A DNA stretch of 5,881 bases, from NCBI GenBank assembly GCA_002725495.1, contig PBPJ01000035.1, positions 1 through 5,881 of the forward strand. The letters run 5' to 3'. How positions within the stretch are numbered: position 1 is the stretch's first letter; each line of letters opens with the position of its first letter. The stretch is from Candidatus Woesearchaeota archaeon. GTDB lineage: Archaea; Nanobdellota; Nanobdellia; UBA10117; ARS21. Shown piece by piece: positions 1 to 4,126 of this stretch. The translations under genes were made by a program, and so were the position numbers. The notes under the pieces are model-generated. The model was given only the letters and a program-made list of their open reading frames with translations, searched no databases and was not told where the DNA came from.

Positions 1-600
1 AATATTTTTGTTATAAAATTTATATTCATTGTTCCGTTTATTCGAATATTTTAAACTTATTGCAATATATAAAACTAATTTTAGCAATAGAAGTAATGCT
101 ATAAATTTATTTAATGTAAATAAATAAAATATTATAAGAGGTGCATTAATGATAAATGGTAAAATGGACCAAGTTAATATTTGTATTAATGGATGAAAAC
201 TGGAAGATCCTCTATTTATTTTACTAACTAGTTTTCCGCTATTTTTATTTGATAATTGATAATAATCTAAGTTAATGACTCTATCAAATAACTTATTAGC
301 AAATTTTATTCTCAATCGCTGAGATAAATTATAAGCAATTTTTGGTTGTAATATCATTGCTACTCGTTGAAAAATTATAACTCCTATGAGTATGAATAAC
401 AAATTCAAAGAATCTTGAAAAAAAGAAGTATACACTTCATCCGATAAAGAAAGAGTATAATTATCAATAAACGTCTTAAGTAAAAAATCAGGTATTAACC
501 AACTTGCAGTAAATAGACTTGCAATTAATATGTAAAATACAAGTATTTTTTCTGAAAAAAATTGTTTTAAAACTGGCTTTAATATCTTAAATTTATTCAT
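1..600 (-). CDS. ABC transporter, N-terminal transmembrane domain (partial, runs off left edge)
   Basis: An open frame of 200 codons runs from an ATG at 600 to the window edge without a stop, so the C-terminal part, presumably with further helices and the ATPase domain, is missing. The protein has hydrophobic segments near residues 19-41, 64-84, 141-162 and 165-182. Between the second and third lies the long cytoplasmic helix region typical of ABC exporter membrane domains (type I exporter fold). It contains LFDRVINLDYYQL (104-116) followed by SGKLVSKINRG (121-131), which matches the family pattern of a helix, a 'xxFF/xxYY' turn and a 'tGxlxsrl' stretch. The INRGSSSF stretch (128-135) recalls Atm1/heavy-metal-type exporters, but the substrate cannot be told from this part. 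No Walker or signature motif is visible because that domain would lie outside. An in-frame stop just upstream (610-612) fixes the start, and a TATA box sits 24-25 nt before it. Confidence 0.75.
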   Translation of the reverse strand, partial: MNKFKILKPVLKQFFSEKILVFYILIASLFTASWLIPDFLLKTFIDNYTLSLSDEVYTSFFQDSLNLLFILIGVIIFQRVAMILQPKIAYNLSQRLRIKFANKLFDRVINLDYYQLSNKNSGKLVSKINRGSSSFHPLIQILTWSILPFIINAPLIIFYLFTLNKFIALLLLLKLVLYIAISLKYSNKRNNEYKFYNKNI

Positions 601-620
601 ATAATTAAATTAGTTTTTTT

Positions 621-628
621 ATTATAAA
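621..628 (-). promoter_or_regulatory. TATA box of the ABC transporter gene
   Basis: On minus the sequence reads TTTATAAT, centred 24-25 nt before the ATG at 600. Archaeal RNA polymerase starts about 25 nt downstream of the TATA box, so the mRNA should begin at or next to the start codon (leaderless). The box sits between the tRNA(CAU) 3' end and the gene, so the gene need not depend on read-through from the tRNA. Confidence 0.55.
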
Positions 629-632
629 TCTA

Positions 633-706
633 TGGCGAAGATGGGATTTGAACCCACGACTTTCCGCTCATGAAACGGACGCTCTACCAGGCTGAGCTAC
701 TTCGCC
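633..706 (-). tRNA. tRNA with CAU anticodon (elongator Met, or Ile2)
   Basis: A complete 74-nt cloverleaf. The acceptor stem GGCGAAG/CTTCGCC is seven perfect pairs with discriminator A at 633. The D stem is GCTC/GAGC with GG in the loop, the anticodon stem is TCCGT/GCGGA with loop TTCATGA, and the T arm is GTGGG-TTCAAAT-CCCAT. No CCA is encoded beyond the stem and there is no intron. It is not the initiator: archaeal initiators have A1:U72 and three consecutive G:C pairs in the anticodon stem, and neither is present. A CAU tRNA may decode AUG as elongator Met or, after agmatidine modification of C34 by TiaS, AUA as Ile2; sequence alone does not settle this. Base 37 is G rather than the A expected beside an anticodon ending in U. 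Confidence 0.93.
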
Positions 707-727
707 ATTTTTGCTTCAAATCTTTTA

Positions 728-735
728 TTTATAAA
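728..735 (-). promoter_or_regulatory. TATA box of the tRNA(CAU) gene
   Basis: Minus-strand TTTATAAA is centred about 25 nt upstream of the mature tRNA 5' end at 706, so transcription would start at or very near the mature end. The element is almost symmetrical: on plus it also reads TTTATAAAA and could fire rightward from about 757, giving a roughly 30-nt leader to the gene starting at 788. Confidence 0.5.
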
Positions 736-760
736 ATTAGTGTTTAAAGCAGAGTATCTC

Positions 761-768
761 TTTTATAG
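761..768 (+). promoter_or_regulatory. TATA box of the orphan gene at 788
   Basis: TTTTATAG, continuing into TATAA, is centred 23-24 nt before the ATG at 788. That spacing matches the other promoters in the window, so it supports the ATG as the true start and predicts a leaderless mRNA. Confidence 0.5.
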
Positions 769-787
769 TATAATTGAAATATTATGT

Positions 788-1219
788 ATGGATAATTTTC
801 CATTAGATCTTCAAGATCATATTGAAATTTATGATGACTATCTCGAAACAATTGATTATAATTTTAATAGATATGAGAAAAAAACATTAGACAAATTTTT
901 GGATGAATACTCTGAATACCCTATGAGAGTTTATGGTGGTTCAGTTGAAGACGGTATTAGAACATTATACCCTTTTTCTCATGAAATAGATTTTTCTGCA
1001 TTTGATATACGGGATGAAAAATATTATTCAAAATTATTTTTTGGTATCATGTACATAACTGAAGAGTTTAATTTGAAAAATTATGATATTGGCCTATTAG
1101 TAAATCATCCGGACAAATGGGTTTATTTGAAATCTAATGTAATGAAAAAAGAAAGTATAGATAATATACGGATGATAACCAAGTATTATGATCTTTTTAG
1201 AAAAATAAATTGGAGCTAG
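788..1219 (+). CDS. Unrecognised acidic protein of 143 residues
   Basis: I do not recognise this protein. From the ATG at 788 it is 143 residues, soluble-looking, with no signal peptide, membrane segment or cysteine. The first 40 residues are rich in Asp, Glu and Tyr and look helical. A middle section has VYGGSVEDGIRTLYPFSHEIDFSAFDIRD (48-76), and the C-terminal half is mixed hydrophobic and basic, with NHPDKWVYL (106-114). The frame is open further upstream to a GTG at 740, which would add 16 residues. I prefer the ATG because a TATA box lies 24 nt before it, while none is correctly placed for the GTG. The gene stands between tRNA(CAU) and a second orphan gene that starts 29 nt after its stop with its own promoter. 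Base composition resembles its neighbours. It may be a lineage-specific gene; no function is claimed. Confidence 0.7.
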   Translation: MDNFPLDLQDHIEIYDDYLETIDYNFNRYEKKTLDKFLDEYSEYPMRVYGGSVEDGIRTLYPFSHEIDFSAFDIRDEKYYSKLFFGIMYITEEFNLKNYDIGLLVNHPDKWVYLKSNVMKKESIDNIRMITKYYDLFRKINWS

Positions 1220-1220
1220 A

Positions 1221-1228
1221 TTTATAAT
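1221..1228 (+). promoter_or_regulatory. TATA box of the orphan gene at 1249
   Basis: TTTATAAT begins two bases after the upstream gene's stop codon and is centred 24-25 nt before the ATG at 1249. It predicts a separate, leaderless transcript instead of an operon with the preceding gene. Confidence 0.55.
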
Positions 1229-1248
1229 ATTTGAGTTAATATTATATT

Positions 1249-1575
1249 ATGACAACTGCCAATGAATATTTGAATGAGATTAATCGATTAAATACGGATG
1301 TTTCAAATTTCTTAATAAAAATTAAATCTATCGATAAAAATTCAATGAGATATGCTATTGAAAAGGCAGGTATATATTCTAAATTCAAAAAAAAATTTGG
1401 AGATTGGACAGGTATATATCCTAATCTTGAATTTTCAATAATTACAAATTTAAAAAATAGAATAAGATCAGAAAAATTTAATGGTACAGACAAAGCAGAA
1501 TTAATTCATGAAATAAATACTGAGATACTTCCAAAATGTAAAGAATTTGCAGCAATGGTTCAAAACAGAAATTAA
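1249..1575 (+). CDS. Unrecognised small helical protein of 108 residues
   Basis: I do not recognise this protein. It has 108 residues, mostly predicted helix, with a heptad-like start (NEYLNEINRLNTDVSNFLIKIKSI, within residues 5-28) that could form a coiled coil. A basic, aromatic patch IYSKFKKKFGDW lies at 42-53, and a second amphipathic helix runs from about 81 to 104. There is one cysteine (97) and no signal peptide or membrane segment. The size and basic patch would allow nucleic-acid or partner binding, but no known motif is present. The start is the first ATG in the frame and has a TATA box 24-25 nt before it. The stop codon overlaps the stop of the convergent gene on minus. A T-run at 1588-1593 could end its transcript. 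Confidence 0.7.
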   Translation: MTTANEYLNEINRLNTDVSNFLIKIKSIDKNSMRYAIEKAGIYSKFKKKFGDWTGIYPNLEFSIITNLKNRIRSEKFNGTDKAELIHEINTEILPKCKEFAAMVQNRN

Positions 1576-1901
1576 TCTAAAATTATATTTTTTCTAAAAT
1601 AATCTATTCCTAAGTTCATATTTTCTTTTAAGAAAGATTTTTCTAATTCTGAAGTTGTGATATAGGTTGCATGAACGTCCGGTAAATAATCAATTTCTTC
1701 AGGAATTTCTTTATTGTCATATAAAAATAAATTAAAATTATTAAAATTAATAAATGATTCAGGAATATTATTTTCGTTTATTTCAATAATATAATCCTCT
1801 AAATTTGGTTCTTTTTTATGAGCAAGAATAAATGGGAATTTATCATTTAAATATAAATTAACTGTTAATTTATCCGCATCAAGTACTTCGATATTTACCA
1901 T
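1572..1901 (-). CDS. Unrecognised acidic protein of 109 residues
   Basis: I do not recognise this protein. It has 109 residues, is acidic and lacks cysteines. The N-terminal half alternates hydrophobic and polar residues (NIEVLDADKLTVNLYL at 3-18) and looks like beta strands. The C-terminal part is helical (SELEKSFLKENMNLGIDYFRKN, within 84-105). There is no signal peptide or membrane span. It converges on the plus-strand gene ending at 1575, and their two TAA codons share the palindromic TTAA (1572-1575). The ATG at 1901 has a TATA box 24-25 nt upstream, between the gene and tRNA-Ala, which supports both the start and real expression. Convergent pairing of two small orphans invites the idea of paired function such as toxin and antitoxin, but convergent order is not the usual arrangement for those and nothing in the proteins supports it. 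Confidence 0.65.
   Translation of the reverse strand: MVNIEVLDADKLTVNLYLNDKFPFILAHKKEPNLEDYIIEINENNIPESFINFNNFNLFLYDNKEIPEEIDYLPDVHATYITTSELEKSFLKENMNLGIDYFRKNIILD
1588..1593 (+). terminator. Possible T-tract terminator of the gene ending at 1575
   Basis: A run of six T on plus lies 13 nt after the stop codon at 1575, without a convincing hairpin. Archaeal RNA polymerase can stop at T-tracts alone. It lies inside the 3' coding end of the opposing gene, so the two transcripts would overlap by about 20 nt. In DNA this AT-rich the run could be chance. Confidence 0.3.
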
Positions 1902-1921
1902 ATTTTGCTTTAATTATTTTG

Positions 1922-1929
1922 TTTATAAA
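1922..1929 (-). promoter_or_regulatory. TATA box of the orphan gene ending at 1901
   Basis: Minus-strand TTTATAAA is centred 24-25 nt before the ATG at 1901 and lies just downstream of the tRNA-Ala 3' end at 1940. It predicts a leaderless mRNA. Confidence 0.55.
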
Positions 1930-1939
1930 TTTAACTAAA

Positions 1940-2014
1940 TGGACGGGCCGAGATTTGAACTCGGGGCCTCTCCACTGCCAGCGAAGCGCTCTGACCAGGC
2001 TGAGCTAACCGCCC
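1940..2014 (-). tRNA. tRNA-Ala (GGC)
   Basis: A 75-nt cloverleaf with anticodon loop CTGGCAG, so anticodon GGC reads GCC and GCU alanine codons. The acceptor stem contains the G3:U70 wobble pair, the main identity element for alanyl-tRNA synthetase, which confirms the assignment. The D stem is GCTC/GAGC, the T arm CCGAG-TTCAAAT-CTCGG and the discriminator A; no CCA is encoded. Some pairing is weak: base 7 (U) faces C66 without pairing, and the anticodon stem CTTCG/TGGAG has two G:U pairs. It is the middle of three minus-strand tRNA genes. Confidence 0.94.
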
Positions 2015-2034
2015 ATAGGAAATTATATTTATCG

Positions 2035-2042
2035 TATTTAAA
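2035..2042 (-). promoter_or_regulatory. TATA box of the tRNA-Ala gene
   Basis: Minus-strand TTTAAATA is centred 24-25 nt before the mature 5' end of tRNA-Ala at 2014. The spacing is the same as for the other tRNA promoters here, so little or no 5' leader would need removal. Confidence 0.5.
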
Positions 2043-2053
2043 AAACTTAGTAA

Positions 2054-2061
2054 TTAATAAA
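2054..2061 (+). promoter_or_regulatory. Weak TATA-like element of the protease gene
   Basis: TTAATAAA is centred 26-27 nt before the ATG at 2084 in an A-rich stretch. It matches the consensus less well and the spacing is slightly longer than elsewhere in the window. The promoter may be weaker or need an activator. Confidence 0.3.
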
Positions 2062-2083
2062 AAGAAAAAAAGATTATCTATTT

Positions 2084-2962
2084 ATGGGTAAGAAATTTTC
2101 TACAAGTCTTATATTGTTTTTATTATTGCCAATGATTATAGTATTTATTACTGAATCCGAAATTACAATTGATAATATTACTATCTTTCAATTTAATGAT
2201 GAAAATGGAAATATTTATGATGGAAGTGTTAAAATTGAAAATGAATTTTATAAGTTGTATGGTGGAGAGGTAGAGATCAATAATAGTTTATTATATTATT
2301 TTGATGTTAGCACAAATAATCTTGTATCAAAAGGTGATGTATATGCTTACTTAATTAATAATAATGTTACTCTGAGTTATAAAATAGATATACATGATAA
2401 TACTTCAAATTATAATCGAATTCCTATAGTTGTAGACTCTTCTGACTTTAAGATTAAAAAATATGATATGTATCGATATAATAATTCACTAATTAAATAT
2501 AATTTTTTAACTGAATGTTCTTGGAATGAATTAACAAAATTTGATAAGGCATTTGATGAAATTTCAAAAAATACAATATTAAACTTTGAAGAAACAAATG
2601 AGACTGCTCAGCTTTACATATCTTGTTTTGATTACAATAATAAAAATGAGGAAGGAAATTATATACTAGGTAAGGGGGCACCATCCTGGTATAATGATCA
2701 AACAAAAACGATAATAAATGGGACTGTAAATTTATATAAACAATCTGAAGCAAAAAAATGTATTAAATATCCGGTTACTGAGATTCATGAAATATTACAT
2801 GGACTTAATTTTGCCCACGTGGATAAAGAAGAAAGTATAATGCATCCGGGTATCGGCGGAGATTTATGTACTGAGATTGACGAGGATATAATTAATTGTA
2901 TTAATTCAATTTACTCAAATTCAGAAATAAATTGTAATAATGTTGATTTTATATTAAAATAA
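2084..2962 (+). CDS. Membrane-anchored or secreted metzincin (matrixin-like) zinc metalloprotease
   Basis: A 292-residue zinc endopeptidase candidate acting outside the cell. A hydrophobic N-terminal segment (about residues 7-22) serves as signal peptide or anchor. Residues about 30-115 are beta-rich, with FNDENGNIYDGSVKIE-like strands, and probably form a small sandwich or prodomain-like module. The catalytic part holds HEILHGLNFAH (235-245): His235, His239 and His245 as zinc ligands and Glu236 as general base. Eight residues later comes SIMHP (251-255), the Met-turn that defines metzincins. The usual glycine at the eighth motif position is Asn242, a known but minority variant. Six cysteines (145, 181, 226, 262, 272, 284) lie in the catalytic half and could form disulfides. 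Several Asn-X-Ser/Thr sites (31, 66, 94, 106, 133, 172, 212) fit archaeal surface glycosylation, although asparagine is common here. Metalloprotease activity is well supported; the substrate is unknown. The stop codon touches the 3' end of tRNA-Val. Confidence 0.82.
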   Translation: MGKKFSTSLILFLLLPMIIVFITESEITIDNITIFQFNDENGNIYDGSVKIENEFYKLYGGEVEINNSLLYYFDVSTNNLVSKGDVYAYLINNNVTLSYKIDIHDNTSNYNRIPIVVDSSDFKIKKYDMYRYNNSLIKYNFLTECSWNELTKFDKAFDEISKNTILNFEETNETAQLYISCFDYNNKNEEGNYILGKGAPSWYNDQTKTIINGTVNLYKQSEAKKCIKYPVTEIHEILHGLNFAHVDKEESIMHPGIGGDLCTEIDEDIINCINSIYSNSEINCNNVDFILK

Positions 2963-3037
2963 TGGTCTGGCCAAGATTTGAACTTGGGATCTTCCCGAAG
3001 TCAGCGGGACGTCATAACCGAGCTAGACCACCAGACC
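2963..3037 (-). tRNA. tRNA-Val (GAC)
   Basis: A 75-nt cloverleaf with a perfect acceptor stem GGTCTGG/CCAGACC, discriminator A, anticodon stem TCCCG/CGGGA and T arm CCAAG-TTCAAAT-CTTGG. The loop CTGACTT gives anticodon GAC, reading GUC and GUU valine codons. The D stem GTCT/TGAC has the U13-U22 non-pair that is usual in archaeal tRNA-Val. Base 37 is U, which is very unusual since position 37 is almost always a purine. The 3' end lies directly against the stop codon of the opposing protease gene, so that gene's mRNA 3' end must run antisense through this tRNA. No CCA and no intron are encoded. Confidence 0.92.
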
Positions 3038-3044
3038 GTGTTAA

Positions 3045-3065
3045 TTTAATATATGATATATTAAA
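3045..3065. repeat. Perfect 21-bp AT-only inverted repeat between tRNA-Val and the HAD gene
   Basis: TTTAATATAT (3045-3054), a single G, then ATATATTAAA (3056-3065) form two perfect 10-bp arms. The right arm, read on minus, is the TATA box of tRNA-Val. The whole element lies just after the HAD gene stop and overlaps the T-run there. It may be only a symmetrical promoter in AT-rich DNA, or a binding site for a dimeric regulator. Confidence 0.6.
3058..3065 (-). promoter_or_regulatory. TATA box of the tRNA-Val gene
   Basis: Minus-strand TTTAATAT is centred 24-25 nt before the mature 5' end of tRNA-Val at 3037. It forms one arm of the 21-bp inverted repeat at 3045-3065 and overlaps the T-run that could end the upstream HAD transcript. 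Confidence 0.5.
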
Positions 3066-3069
3066 AAAA
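3063..3069 (-). terminator. T-tract terminator after the HAD gene
   Basis: Seven consecutive T on minus lie 8 nt after the HAD stop codon at 3078-3080. T-tracts suffice for termination by archaeal RNA polymerase. The run precedes tRNA-Val and overlaps its TATA box, so end and start signals are merged. Confidence 0.4.
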
Positions 3070-3077
3070 CCTTTTAA

Positions 3078-3737
3078 TTATGCTAAATCTTCATCGAAGA
3101 AATTATTGTTATATAAAATATAGTCCAAATTTATTATTTCAAAAATTTCATAATTAGGTTCTTGTTCAGGAATTTGGGGTGTCATTTCTGAATATTTTCC
3201 TTTCATTATTCGTATAGTTTCTAATCCTATTTCGTTTCCATATTGTATTTCTGAATCAATTCTATCGCCAATAACGTAAGTTTTAATACCGGGTGTACCT
3301 TTTGTTATTTCCTTGAATATTTCTTTTTTATCTTCTTTTAATGGAACAATATGAATATTTTCTTTCGTGAATATATCTTCTAAACCTAACACTTCAATTT
3401 TTCTTCTCTGCAATGTTTCATCACCTTTAGTAACAATGTACATGTTATTTTTTTCTGATAAATCTTTAAGATAATCAATTTCTTCTATGGGTATATTTAT
3501 ATTATCAATATCTTCAAAACTATAATCATCACCCAATTGTTCTGTTTTTGAATAAAGTGTATCATCCAAGTCAAAAATTAAATTATTAAATCTGAACATA
3601 TCATTTAGTTTTATTTCAGGTATGGGTTGAATTTGTTTTGTAAGTTTATATATATTGTCTAAATTATCCGCCGGAATATAATTTTCATATAAATTTTTAA
3701 GAGACTCTAGTCTTCTGTAATTACTATCTTTTTCCAT
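3078..3737 (-). CDS. HAD-superfamily phosphatase with short cap and N-terminal extension
   Basis: A 219-residue haloacid dehalogenase-fold hydrolase, probably a cytoplasmic phosphatase of unknown substrate. Motif I is FDLDDTLY (55-62), with Asp56 as nucleophile and Asp58 as general acid. Motif II is Thr103 in YIVTKGD (100-106). The motif III lysine is probably among Lys134, 137 or 138 in LKEDKKEIF. Motif IV is IGDRIDSEI (156-164), with Asp158 and Asp161 for magnesium, followed by the usual GxxxGxxTI run (167-175). Only 47 residues separate motifs I and II, too few for a full C1 cap, so the active site may be open (C0-like). About 50 helical residues precede motif I, and an acidic tail follows the domain. 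The gene starts 5 nt after the uS10 stop with no Shine-Dalgarno site, so it is probably co-transcribed and translated by re-initiation. A HAD gene in this position is not part of the classical str operon. Confidence 0.82.
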   Translation of the reverse strand: MEKDSNYRRLESLKNLYENYIPADNLDNIYKLTKQIQPIPEIKLNDMFRFNNLIFDLDDTLYSKTEQLGDDYSFEDIDNINIPIEEIDYLKDLSEKNNMYIVTKGDETLQRRKIEVLGLEDIFTKENIHIVPLKEDKKEIFKEITKGTPGIKTYVIGDRIDSEIQYGNEIGLETIRIMKGKYSEMTPQIPEQEPNYEIFEIINLDYILYNNNFFDEDLA

Positions 3738-3742
3738 AAAAT

Positions 3743-4051
3743 TTATTCAATTAATTGAATTTCTAAATTAATATCGTGAGGAATTGGTACTCTCAATAAT
3801 AAATGTAATGCTCTTTCATCTGCGTTTAAATCAATAAGTCTCTTATGAATTCTCATTTCATATCTTTCCCATGAAGCTTTTCCTTCTCCTTGAGGTGACT
3901 TTCTTACAGGAACTACTAAATTTTTTGTAGGTAATGATATTGGACCTGCTAACTTTGTTTTTGTTGTTTTTGATATATTTTTGATTTGGTCTATAACTGT
4001 GTTTAACTTTTCTAAGTTTGTTCCGTATAATTTTATTCTTGCTGTTGGCAT
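3743..4051 (-). CDS. rps10: Small-subunit ribosomal protein uS10
   Basis: A full-length 102-residue uS10 of archaeal/eukaryotic type, a component of the head of the 30S subunit. It begins ARIKLYGTNLEKLN and carries the family core: KLAGPISLPTK (33-43), VVPVRKSPQGEGKASWERYEMRIHKRLIDL and the DER motif (77-79). In archaea rps10 normally follows tuf, as it does here. The ATG at 4051 has a TATA box 24-26 nt upstream, and a hairpin with T-tract separates it from tuf, so it is probably read from its own promoter as a leaderless mRNA. The HAD gene follows after 5 nt. All expected conserved blocks are present and nothing appears truncated. Confidence 0.97.
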   Translation of the reverse strand: MPTARIKLYGTNLEKLNTVIDQIKNISKTTKTKLAGPISLPTKNLVVPVRKSPQGEGKASWERYEMRIHKRLIDLNADERALHLLLRVPIPHDINLEIQLIE

Positions 4052-4072
4052 TTTAAACTTGATTTGGTATTA

Positions 4073-4080
4073 TTTTAAAA
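4073..4080 (-). promoter_or_regulatory. TATA box of rps10
   Basis: Minus-strand TTTTAAAA is centred 25 nt before the rps10 ATG at 4051. It lies after the tuf hairpin and T-tract, which gives rps10 and the HAD gene an independent, leaderless transcript. Confidence 0.5.
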
Positions 4081-4091
4081 GCTTTTGGATT

Positions 4092-4125
4092 AAAAAAATC
4101 GAAAGGGGGTAAACCCCTTTACGAT
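4092..4125 (-). terminator. Hairpin plus T-tract terminator of tuf
   Basis: Starting one base after the tuf stop codon, minus reads ATCG, a bulged T, AAAGGGG, a five-base loop, CCCCTTT, CGAT, then a T7 tract beginning with the last stem base. That is 11 pairs including a run of four G:C pairs, the most GC-rich spot in the local intergenic DNA. The layout is that of a bacterial-type intrinsic terminator. Archaea mainly need the T-tract, but a hairpin can help and can also protect the mRNA 3' end. Confidence 0.7.
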
Positions 4126-4126
4126 A

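Noticed and set aside
633..706. Initiator tRNA-Met
   Set aside because: It lacks A1:U72 and the three consecutive G:C pairs in the anticodon stem that mark initiators.
740..787. Upstream GTG start that would lengthen the orphan gene by 16 residues
   Set aside because: No TATA box lies about 25 nt before the GTG, whereas the ATG at 788 has one at the spacing used by its neighbours, and the extra region overlaps that promoter.
1242..1493. Open reading frame on minus with a hydrophobic translation
   Set aside because: It lies fully opposite the orphan gene at 1249-1575, has no promoter of its own and reads like the reverse of a Lys/Asn-rich gene.
1249..1901. Toxin-antitoxin pair in the two convergent orphan genes
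   Set aside because: Such pairs are normally co-directional and co-regulated. These genes are convergent with separate promoters, and neither shows a toxin or DNA-binding motif.
2493..2753. Open reading frame on minus inside the protease gene
   Set aside because: It is opposite a gene with a clear catalytic motif, shows no family features and has no promoter.
633..3037. Possible att repeats marking an integrated element among the tRNA genes
   Set aside because: The shared blocks I could see are only the common T-arm sequence of the three tRNAs. I found no partial tRNA copy outside the genes and no integrase.
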